From the NCBI GenBank assembly GCA_021734365.1, contig JAIPJD010000002.1, forward strand, positions 1 through 33,443: 33,443 nucleotides of DNA, in the 5' to 3' direction. Shown one piece after another: positions 6,133 to 13,306 of this stretch (the first letter of the stretch is position 1; each line of letters opens with the position of its first letter). Both the position numbers and the translations under genes were made by a program. The notes under the pieces were generated by a model. That model was not told the DNA's origin. It saw only the letters and a program-made list of their open reading frames with translations, and searched no databases. Origin of the DNA: Mariprofundaceae bacterium (lineage in GTDB: Bacteria; Pseudomonadota; Zetaproteobacteria; Mariprofundales; Mariprofundaceae).

Positions 6133-8892
6133 TTATAGCCGGTGCGCCTCAAACCAGCTCTGACCCTGACCGATATCCACGGCCAGTGGCACATGCAGTT
6201 CCAAAGCACTCTCCATCACCTGCCGGAGCAGAGAACTTACACGATCCGCCTGCGCTGCGGGGCACTCAACGACCAGTTCATCATGAACCTGCAGTGTCAT
6301 CCTTGCATCAGGAAACGCCTCCTTAAGCTGTTTGTGCAGCCTGATCATCGCAACTTTGATGATGTCTGCCGCTGAGCCCTGCAATGGAGCATTAATGGCC
6401 GTACGTTCCGCATAGGCGCGATGCATGCCGTTTTTGGCATTGATCTCAGGCAGATAGACCCGGTGGCCGAGCAGCGTCTCTACATAACCGTCTGCCCTGG
6501 CCGCTTCAAGCGTGCTGTCCATAAAGGCCCGTACGGTTGGATAGCGATCAAAATAGGCATCAATGAATGCCTGGGATTCGCTACGTCCGACTCCGAGTTG
6601 TTTGGAGAGACCAAAGGCGCTCATGCCGTAGAGAATGCCAAAGTTGATAATCTTGGCATGCCGGCGCATCTCACCGGTCACATCTTCAATGTCAATATTG
6701 TTTACAGCAGCAGCCGTGGTTGCATGGATATCCTGGCCCTCCGCAAAGGCCTGTATAAGCGCCTTATCCTGGGAGAAGTGGGCCATCAGCCGGAGCTCGA
6801 TCTGTGAGTAGTCTGCCGCCAGCAGGATGTTCCCCTCCTCGGCAATAAATGCCTTGCGAATATGGCGGCCTGCCTCGGTCCTGATCGGAATATTCTGCAG
6901 ATTCGGGTCGGAGGAGGAGAGGCGGCCTGTCGAGGTGATGGCCTGATTGTATGAGGTATGAACCCGGCCGGTTTCGGGGTGAATCAGTTTCTGCAGGGCA
7001 TCGGTATAGGTGGATTTCAGTTTTGATAACTGGCGCACCTCCAGAATCAGGCGCGGCACTTCATGCTCCTCAGCCAGCTTCTCCAGCACCTCCTGACCTG
7101 TTGCCCACTGACCGGATTTGGTCTTCTTGCCGCCCGGTATTTCCAGCCTGTCAAAAAGCAGTTCGCCAAGCTGCTTGGGCGACTGGATATTGAACTCCTG
7201 CCCCGCGGCAGTGTGGATTTCCGATTCAAGCTCGTTGATGCGGGCGCCAAACTGATCGGAAAGCCTGCCCAGCATCGGCTTGTCGATCTTTGTGCCTGCC
7301 CACTCCATATCTGCCAGCACATATGAGAGGGGGAGCTCGATCTCATCATGGCGCTCAAGACGATCCTCCTCCTTCAGCCTCTCTCTTAACAGCCCGGTAA
7401 GTCTCAGGGAGACCTCTGCATCTTCAGCGGCATAGGGGAGTGCTGCATCAATGGAGACATGTGCAAAGCTGATCTGCTTCGCCCCTTTTCCCGCCACCTC
7501 CGCATAGGAGATACAGTGATGGCCGAGATAATCCTCGGCTACGGAATCCATTTTCGGCGGGTATTTGGCCGGATAGAGACAATAGGCAAGCAGCATTGAG
7601 TCAGATGATACCCCGGCCAGCTCGATCCCCGCCCGTCTCAGTACCTGCCTGTCATATTTTAGGTTATGGCCGCATTTGGGCCTGCCGGCATCTTCCAGAA
7701 CGGGTTTCAGGGCCTTGAGCACCATCTCGCCGGGCAGTTGCTTCGGCGTGCTCTCCAGCAGATCACGGGCACGGTGCCCTATGGGCAGATACCACCCCTC
7801 ACCGGGCTTTACGGCAAAGGATAACCCGACAATCTCAGCATCATGGGTATTGAGCGATGTGGTCTCGGTATCGATGGCGATCAGTGCCGCACCCTCCAGA
7901 GCGTGGAGAAGCTCTTTCAGCCCGGCTTCATCATCGACAAGGCGATTGGAGCACTCGACTCTCTGCACCGGCTTTGGTGCTACCGCTTCGATTGTCGGGG
8001 CCGGGGCCCTGCTCTCCCGGGGCGTTGGCTCACTGGCGCTGCCTTCAGCGCCGTACTCCTCGGCCAGCCGCTTAAACTCCAGATCCCTGAAAAGAGCTGC
8101 AAGTTCACTTCGATTGGGCGGCCGGATGGCGAGCTCATCAAGTGTGAGGCCGACAGGGGTTTTATCATCAAGGGCTACGAGCCTGTAGGATAGCCGTGCA
8201 TCGTCGGCGAACTTGATCAGACTCTCACGCCGCTTGTTCTGTTTAACTTCACCTGCGCGGGTGAGCACGCCTTCAAGATCGCCGTACTCTTCCAGCAGTT
8301 GTACGGCAGTTTTCGGGCCGATGCCGGGAATGCCGGGAATGTTATCGGATGGGTCGCCGGCAAGTGCAAGCAGATCCTGAACACGCAGAGGTTCTACACC
8401 CCATTTATCTTTAACCCCTGCAGGGTCGTATTCAATGCCTTTCATGGTATCGAGCATATGGATACGCTCGTCGACCAGCTGCATCAGGTCCTTGTCGGTT
8501 GAAACAATGGTAACATCCCACCCCTCTGCCTCGGCCTGTTTCGCCAGTGTGGCAATCACATCATCAGCCTCATAATTTTCGATACAGATCAGCGGAATAT
8601 TAAATGCCTCGGTCACATCCAGCACCTTCGGCCATTGTGTGGCCAGATCTTCCGGCATCGGTGGACGATGTGCCTTGTATTCCGAATACATCTCATTGCG
8701 GAATGTTCCACCCTTCGGATCAAAGGCAACGGCGACATGCGTTGGCGCAAGCTTGCCCAATACGCTCTTGAGCATCTGCACATAGCCGAAGACGGCGTTG
8801 GTTGGTTCGCCGCCGCTCGTGGAGAGGTGACGCACGGCGTGAAATGCGCGGAATACATAGTTGGGGCCGTCAATAAGAACCAGGTGAGGCAT
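6133..8892 (-). CDS. polA: DNA polymerase I
   Basis: A 919-residue protein with all three domains. The 5' nuclease is at about 1-290, with I-D-G-P-N-Y at the start, D-F-D-type acidic motifs, E-A-D-D at 108-111 and a G-I-G-P-K-T helix-hairpin-helix near 190. The 3'-5' exonuclease has D-T-E-T at 341-344 and Y-A-A-E-D near 490, so proofreading looks intact. The polymerase has motif A D-Y-S-Q-I-E, the O-helix R-R-H-A-K...N-F-G-I-L-Y-G, and motif C Q-V-H-D-E near the end. Length is close to E. coli Pol I (928). The ATG has GGAGA upstream. It fills Okazaki gaps and does repair synthesis. Confidence 0.98.
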   Translation of the reverse strand: MPHLVLIDGPNYVFRAFHAVRHLSTSGGEPTNAVFGYVQMLKSVLGKLAPTHVAVAFDPKGGTFRNEMYSEYKAHRPPMPEDLATQWPKVLDVTEAFNIPLICIENYEADDVIATLAKQAEAEGWDVTIVSTDKDLMQLVDERIHMLDTMKGIEYDPAGVKDKWGVEPLRVQDLLALAGDPSDNIPGIPGIGPKTAVQLLEEYGDLEGVLTRAGEVKQNKRRESLIKFADDARLSYRLVALDDKTPVGLTLDELAIRPPNRSELAALFRDLEFKRLAEEYGAEGSASEPTPRESRAPAPTIEAVAPKPVQRVECSNRLVDDEAGLKELLHALEGAALIAIDTETTSLNTHDAEIVGLSFAVKPGEGWYLPIGHRARDLLESTPKQLPGEMVLKALKPVLEDAGRPKCGHNLKYDRQVLRRAGIELAGVSSDSMLLAYCLYPAKYPPKMDSVAEDYLGHHCISYAEVAGKGAKQISFAHVSIDAALPYAAEDAEVSLRLTGLLRERLKEEDRLERHDEIELPLSYVLADMEWAGTKIDKPMLGRLSDQFGARINELESEIHTAAGQEFNIQSPKQLGELLFDRLEIPGGKKTKSGQWATGQEVLEKLAEEHEVPRLILEVRQLSKLKSTYTDALQKLIHPETGRVHTSYNQAITSTGRLSSSDPNLQNIPIRTEAGRHIRKAFIAEEGNILLAADYSQIELRLMAHFSQDKALIQAFAEGQDIHATTAAAVNNIDIEDVTGEMRRHAKIINFGILYGMSAFGLSKQLGVGRSESQAFIDAYFDRYPTVRAFMDSTLEAARADGYVETLLGHRVYLPEINAKNGMHRAYAERTAINAPLQGSAADIIKVAMIRLHKQLKEAFPDARMTLQVHDELVVECPAAQADRVSSLLRQVMESALELHVPLAVDIGQGQSWFEAHRL

Positions 8893-9229
8893 GCAATCTC
8901 CAGATCAGGGATAGCGCGAGGCTGCCCGAGATGGAGAAACGCGGCAATGTGCAGGCTTGTTCAGGGAATATCTGAAAAAGGACATCCATGGACTACGCGG
9001 TTACCCTGAGTTTCTCAGAGAAACCCTGGCGTCCTTCGTTTTGCTTCTGCGGGGAAAGAGTACCAAATCGGCAGAAGGGTGTAATGAGCCGACAGTGGCC
9101 GCGCCGTGGTTGTGCAAACGCTCTCTTCCAGTCAAAATCGGTCACCCTGTTGAGCCATTTCAATTAAGGCCCGGAGCGACAGGCTCAGTGTTTGAATCAA
9201 TCTCAGTTGAGTGTTTGGAAGTAATCACG
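8893..9229. other. 337-bp intergenic region between polA and the PAS gene; no gene recognised
   Basis: This divergent region must hold the promoters of polA (minus) and the PAS protein (plus). Visible structure is limited to short stems: GTTTCT-CAG-AGAAAC near 9012-9026, and CTTCTGC...GCAGAAG near 9044-9078 with a loop of about 22 bases. The plus frame stays open back to 8957, but the upstream 91 codons show no domain and a composition unlike the gene, so they are treated as non-coding. No riboswitch class was recognised. Confidence 0.5.
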
Positions 9230-10003
9230 ATGAAACTTGGCAACTATAAGAGGGGATTGTTTGATATTCCCACGGTTATGCTTCTCTGCCTGAACAGGGT
9301 AGGTGATATATCCTTTATCAATAAAAAAGGGTGTGAAATACTCGGCTATTCCCGGAAAGAAATCCTTGGCATGAACTGGTTTAATCATTTTATTAAAGAA
9401 GATATACGTGGAGAGATAAGAGATGTCTTTTTCCGACTCCTTTCAGGAGATGACGAGCTGACTGAATATTATGAAAACAGGGTTCTCACCAAAAGTGGTG
9501 AGGAAAGAATGCTCTCTTTCCATAATGCAATTATCTATGACGACAATGATAAAGTGGTTGGCATTTTCTCATCCGGAAACGACATCACTGAGCAGCATCT
9601 CGCAACCGAGCGCCTGAAAGAGTCGGAGAAGGTGCTAAACGATATCTTTGAGAGTGCTCAGGATGGTATGCTCGTTGCCGAAGTTGAAAGTAAAAAGTTC
9701 ACTCTCGCAAACAATAAAATATGCACCATGCTTGGTTACTCAAAAGAAGAGTTGCTGCAACTATCCATCTTTGACATTCATCCCGAAGAAGCACATGAAC
9801 ATGTCTTTGAAAATGTGTCTCTCCTGGCCCAAAAACAGATTGATCTGGCAACTGGTATTCCTGTGAAAAGAAAAGACGGGACTGTTTTTTATGCGGATAT
9901 CAGTGGTGGACACTTGACCGTTCAGGGAAAGGAAAGTGTGTTGGGTATTTTTCGTGATACAACCGAAAAACAGTTATATATCAAATCATTAGAGCAGGCC
10001 TAA
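9230..10003 (+). CDS. Tandem PAS-domain sensor protein with no output domain
   Basis: A 257-residue soluble protein with two PAS/PAC units. The first spans about residues 8-125 (F-I-N-K-K-G-C-E-I-L-G-Y-S-R-K-E at 25-40, then a G-I-F-S-S-G-N-D-I-T PAC end). The second spans about 130-250 (N-N-K-I-C-T-M-L-G-Y-S, ending G-I-F-R-D-T-T-E-K). PAS domains sense ligands, redox or light, usually to control a kinase or cyclase. Here the chain stops a few residues after the second PAC, with no kinase, GGDEF or DNA-binding domain. The ATG at 9230 has GGAAG about nine bases upstream. Its A/T-richer codons stand out from neighbouring genes. It may be a partner subunit or a remnant. Confidence 0.82.
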   Translation: MKLGNYKRGLFDIPTVMLLCLNRVGDISFINKKGCEILGYSRKEILGMNWFNHFIKEDIRGEIRDVFFRLLSGDDELTEYYENRVLTKSGEERMLSFHNAIIYDDNDKVVGIFSSGNDITEQHLATERLKESEKVLNDIFESAQDGMLVAEVESKKFTLANNKICTMLGYSKEELLQLSIFDIHPEEAHEHVFENVSLLAQKQIDLATGIPVKRKDGTVFYADISGGHLTVQGKESVLGIFRDTTEKQLYIKSLEQA

Positions 10004-10085
10004 ACAGATTCAGGAAAGATTGCAGAGAACAGAGACGGTGACCCGGGCGGCTAGGCAGCCTGAGGCCTTTTGCGGATATTTCAAA

Positions 10086-10547
10086 TCAAAGTGTTCGGAT
10101 AACACCCATGACAATGCCTAGAATCCGGATGTCCCCGTTCTTCAGATAAATCGGATTAAGCGCAGGGTTGGCGGGCTGAAGGCGTACGCCATCTTTTTCG
10201 ATGAAGAATTTTTTCAGCGTAACGGTTTCACCGTTGATCATGGCAACGACTGACTGGCCGTTTTCCGCGCTGGCTCGTTTCTCCACCACAATCACATCGC
10301 CATCTTCGATATTGTCATCAATCATTGAATCGCCGCGCACACGCAGGGCATAGGTGTCTTTGCGAACCATATTGGCCGGAACGGAGATGCGCTCCTGCTG
10401 CTCAAAAAGATCGACAGGCTGCCCGGCAGCAACCCAGCCAAGCAGAGGGATATCCACCATCTCTGCGGCTTCAACCGGTAGTACACTGGCTGTTTCAGGC
10501 CAGACAGGGCGGTCTTTTTTCGGAATCAGGTACTGTACATCAGACAT
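10086..10547 (-). CDS. LexA-like S24 autopeptidase lacking the DNA-binding domain
   Basis: A 153-residue protein that is essentially the C-terminal half of LexA. It has a self-cleavage Ala-Gly in W-V-A-A-G near residue 40, the nucleophile Ser in R-G-D-S-M near 77 and the general base Lys in T-L-K-K-F near 114. LexA's winged helix (about 70 residues) is replaced by some 30 residues with no helix-turn-helix. The frame cannot extend far upstream because the dsbA-like gene ends at 10621. UmuD has this architecture too, but the sequence around the active site reads closer to LexA. The ATG at 10547 has AGGGAG at ideal spacing. No umuC is visible. It could modulate another repressor or be a damage-responsive switch. 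Confidence 0.8.
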   Translation of the reverse strand: MSDVQYLIPKKDRPVWPETASVLPVEAAEMVDIPLLGWVAAGQPVDLFEQQERISVPANMVRKDTYALRVRGDSMIDDNIEDGDVIVVEKRASAENGQSVVAMINGETVTLKKFFIEKDGVRLQPANPALNPIYLKNGDIRILGIVMGVIRTL

Positions 10548-10620
10548 GGGCATCTCCCTACATGCACAGGATAAACAGGATATGTGGTGTTGAACAGGTA
10601 AAACGGAGTGATTCGTTATA

Positions 10621-11229
10621 TTATGCGGTCAGTTGGGACAACATCTTGTCAGCATCAAGATAATCGATATGAATGTTCCGGATAACACTGTCAGATTGCA
10701 GCACAAGGCTGGGAAAGCTGAATATCTGCATGCTTTGAGCAAGCCTGATTTCACGGAAGAGCTGTTCTACGGTTGCTGGATCATGCAGATCCTGCTTGAA
10801 GCGGGAGATACCCAACCCGAGATTTTCTGCACAGTGAATCAGTACCACATCATCCGAGGGGTTTTCCGCCTGCAAATAGTAAGCTGTCTGAATGGCCTGA
10901 ATCATTGCATCCTCAAGGGATTCATCCTGATTTTTCGCAGCGATGACTGCGCGGCAGGCGGGGTAGGTTGAACGTCTGGGAGTGTTCTGCTGCCAGAATT
11001 CAAAGTTGAATATGATTCCCGGAACCTGTTTCTGAATGGTTTTCCAATGGTTCCGAATCTCCTGCTGCATGGCCGGCGACATGGGTGCCTGGGAATCAGG
11101 AGCCAGCCCTCCCAACAGATATCGCAGTTCAATGTTTGCAGGAAGCCTGTTTTGCAGCTCTTGCCATGCTGGCCGAAACGCCCAGCACCAGCTGCACATC
11201 GGATCGTGAACGTAATAGAGTGTTTTCAA
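10621..11229 (-). CDS. DsbA-family thioredoxin-like oxidoreductase, cytoplasmic type
   Basis: A 202-residue protein starting T-L-Y-Y-V-H-D-P-M-C-S-W-C-W, in which the C-x-x-C is C-S-W-C at about residues 12-15. A long helical insert follows, and a F-S-F-P-S-L segment near 172 supplies the cis-proline of the thioredoxin fold. This matches the DsbA/FrnE-type family that includes predicted cytosolic disulphide isomerases. No signal peptide precedes the active site, so periplasmic DsbA function is unlikely. The only usable start is a TTG (11229-11227) with a weak ribosome site, nine bases after the yaaA stop, suggesting coupling to that peroxide-stress gene. Confidence 0.85.
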   Translation of the reverse strand: MKTLYYVHDPMCSWCWAFRPAWQELQNRLPANIELRYLLGGLAPDSQAPMSPAMQQEIRNHWKTIQKQVPGIIFNFEFWQQNTPRRSTYPACRAVIAAKNQDESLEDAMIQAIQTAYYLQAENPSDDVVLIHCAENLGLGISRFKQDLHDPATVEQLFREIRLAQSMQIFSFPSLVLQSDSVIRNIHIDYLDADKMLSQLTA

Positions 11230-11238
11230 TCTGCTGTG

Positions 11239-12003
11239 TTAACGGCTGAAAACCCAGCTGTTTCCAGAGGATAATGCCGGGTTATAAGCGTAGTTATCCA
11301 GATCAAAATCTTTGATCATTTCAGGATTGCTGATTTGATTGTCGATAATGTACCGGCACATCAGGCCCCGGGCCTTTTTGGCGGAGAAGCTGATGGTTTT
11401 GTATGCCTCGCCACGCTTTTCCTTGAACAGTGGTGTAATGATCTCTGCGGCAAGCTCTTTCACTTTCACCGCTTTGAAATATTCATTGGAGGCGAGGTTA
11501 ATCAGAAGGTTGTCGCCCTGCTCTTTGACTGCCCGGTTCAAAGGCTCTGTAATCAGTGAACCCCAGAAGTCGTAGAGACTCTTTCCGCGCTCATTGGACA
11601 ACTTTGTTCCCATCTCAAGGCGGTAGGGCTGCATCAGGTCAAGCGGGCGCAGCAGGCCGTAGAGGCCGGAGAGCATGCGCAGGTGACTTTGTGCAAAAGC
11701 GATACCGTTTTTATCCAGCGTATCGGCATCCAGCCCTGTATAAACATCGCCCTTGAAGGCAAAGATGGCCTGTTTGGCATTTTCCGCTGTGAAGGGAGTC
11801 TGCCACTGGTGAAAGCGCAGCCTGTTCAGATCGGCCAGCTTCATGCTGATCTTCATCAGTTCGGCAATCTCAAAGCTGTCTTTCTGCTCAAGCACATCGA
11901 TCAGTCGCTGAGACTCTCCAATCAGTTCGGGCATGGTGAAGTCGGTTGTGGGTGGAGGAGTCTTGTAATCGAGTGTTTTGGCGGGAGAGATAATCATCAA
12001 CAT
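11239..12003 (-). CDS. yaaA: Peroxide stress protein YaaA (DUF328/UPF0246)
   Basis: This 254-residue protein begins M-L-M-I-I-S-P-A-K-T-L-D-Y, the conserved start of YaaA, and contains the family blocks L-S-G-L-Y-G-L-L-R-P-L-D near 108 and N-L-A-S-N-E-Y near 165. In E. coli, YaaA lowers free iron and protects DNA and protein during hydrogen peroxide stress, and the fold binds DNA. Length is standard (about 258). It is followed closely by the dsbA-like and LexA-like genes on the same strand, a grouping that would fit oxidative or DNA damage stress. It is divergent from ribD across a structured 207-base gap. Confidence 0.95.
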   Translation of the reverse strand: MLMIISPAKTLDYKTPPPTTDFTMPELIGESQRLIDVLEQKDSFEIAELMKISMKLADLNRLRFHQWQTPFTAENAKQAIFAFKGDVYTGLDADTLDKNGIAFAQSHLRMLSGLYGLLRPLDLMQPYRLEMGTKLSNERGKSLYDFWGSLITEPLNRAVKEQGDNLLINLASNEYFKAVKVKELAAEIITPLFKEKRGEAYKTISFSAKKARGLMCRYIIDNQISNPEMIKDFDLDNYAYNPALSSGNSWVFSR

Positions 12004-12040
12004 GGTGACACCCTATGAAAAGTTTTAGATCGCGCCACCA

Positions 12041-12144
12041 CCGCCCCCACAGGAAGTGGGGCGGCCGAGCGTTAGCAAGGCCGTAAACGAAGCAAAACCA
12101 CGTTTTTGCGTAGTGATTAAAGCAACAGGCAGGACGCCTGTTGC
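12041..12144. repeat. Dense hairpin block in the yaaA-ribD intergenic region
   Basis: Several inverted repeats are packed into about 100 bases. One is CCGCCCC-AC with GTGGGGCGG (12041-12064, one-base bulge, AGGAA loop). Another is CGGCC...GGCCG (12062-12083). A third is GCAAAA...TTTTGC (12092-12109). The last is a perfect 9-bp stem, GCAACAGGC-AGGAC-GCCTGTTGC (12122-12144). It has no T-tract on either side that would make a simple terminator, and no match to the FMN riboswitch that often precedes riboflavin genes. It may be a repeat element or a structured RNA leader. Confidence 0.5.
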
Positions 12145-12210
12145 GTATCAGGCAACCCCGTCTTGATTTGTGATGACAAGCTTGCCATGCTCTAACGTAT
12201 GGGAGAAGCG

Positions 12211-13305
12211 ATGGTAGACGAGAAGCTGCAAAAAGAGGATGAGCGATGGATGAAAAAGGCCATCCAGCTTGCCAAAAAAGGAGTGGGGACGACCCATCCC
12301 AACCCACGTGTGGGTGCAGTCGTCGTAAAGAATGGCATGCTTGTCAGTGAGGGCTGGCATGGGCGTGCCGGTGAACCCCACGCAGAAATTCACGCGCTTC
12401 AGAAAGCCGGCAGCACTGCACGCGGCGGCACCCTCTATGTGTCGCTTGAGCCGTGTTCATCGGCAGGCAAAACACCCCCATGTACAGAGGCCATACAGCG
12501 TGCGGGGATATGGCGTGTGGTCTATGCATCCTCCGACCCCAATCCGAATATGGCCGACGGCGGAAAGCTTTTGCAAGCCCACAATGTCGATGTCACCGGT
12601 GGTGTACTTCGTGATGAGGCAGACAGGCTGAATGAAGCCTTCTTCCACTATATAAAAACCGGAAGGCCCTACATTACGGCCAAGGCGGCGATTTCTCTGG
12701 ATGGCAAACTTGCGACACACCTGCATGACTCGAAGTGGATCAGTGGTGAGCAGTCACGCAGGCATGCGCATGGACTCAGGGCGGAGTCGGATGCCATCAT
12801 TATCGGCAGTGGAACGCTGCTGCATGACAACCCCTCACTGACGGTGCGTGATGCAAAGGTGAAAGGTGATGCGCCGATGCGTGTGGTAATCGGCATGAAG
12901 ACACCACCTTTTTTTGCTGACTGTAAGCTTCTGGATGATGCAGCGCCCACCCGTTTCTACGTACGAACCACCAACGAAGACACTGCAAGGTGGCGGGATG
13001 CAGGTGTCCAGATTGGCCGGGCTCCGAATCTGATTATGATATTGAAGCATCTGGCCGGAGATGGCTGTCTGCAACTGCTGCTGGAAGGTGGTGGAAAGCT
13101 CCATGCTGCTTTCCTGGAGGCAGAATTGACCGATGAGATGGTGCTCTATCAGGCACCCATCCTGATCGGTGGTCACGAGGCGGTGAATCTGTGGCATGGC
13201 TCCGGAGTTGCCAGAGTCGAGAGTGCATTGCGTCTGGAAGGCATCCAGCGACGTAAAATGGGGGAAGATCAGATGATAAGGGGCAAAGTTATCTATCCGG
13301 AGTAG
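12211..13305 (+). CDS. ribD: Bifunctional riboflavin deaminase/reductase RibD
   Basis: This gene acts at steps two and three of riboflavin synthesis: deamination of the pyrimidine and reduction of its ribosyl side chain. The N-terminal deaminase shows P-N-P-R-V-G-A near residue 27, the zinc ligand and catalytic pair P-H-A-E near 51 and P-C-S-S...P-P-C near 80. The C-terminal RibD_C reductase starts at K-A-A-I-S-L-D-G-K near 152 and contains L-L-L-E-G-G-G near 290. Length (364) fits the family. The ATG at 12211 is favoured because GGGAGA sits just upstream; an ATG at 12199 would add four residues. A second, stand-alone RibD_C gene lies at 25551. Confidence 0.96.
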   Translation: MVDEKLQKEDERWMKKAIQLAKKGVGTTHPNPRVGAVVVKNGMLVSEGWHGRAGEPHAEIHALQKAGSTARGGTLYVSLEPCSSAGKTPPCTEAIQRAGIWRVVYASSDPNPNMADGGKLLQAHNVDVTGGVLRDEADRLNEAFFHYIKTGRPYITAKAAISLDGKLATHLHDSKWISGEQSRRHAHGLRAESDAIIIGSGTLLHDNPSLTVRDAKVKGDAPMRVVIGMKTPPFFADCKLLDDAAPTRFYVRTTNEDTARWRDAGVQIGRAPNLIMILKHLAGDGCLQLLLEGGGKLHAAFLEAELTDEMVLYQAPILIGGHEAVNLWHGSGVARVESALRLEGIQRRKMGEDQMIRGKVIYPE

Positions 13306-13306
13306 T

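Noticed and set aside
8957-9229. Extension of the PAS protein by 91 residues upstream
   Set aside because: No domain or ribosome site there, and the ATG at 9230 has a good site and begins the PAS region.
10554-10620. SOS box upstream of the LexA-like gene
   Set aside because: CTGT and ACAG-like pieces occur but none with the 8-base spacing of the E. coli-type operator; other phyla use different boxes, so regulation is left open.
12004-12210. FMN riboswitch before ribD
   Set aside because: The conserved FMN-aptamer segments are not recognisable; only unrelated hairpins are seen.
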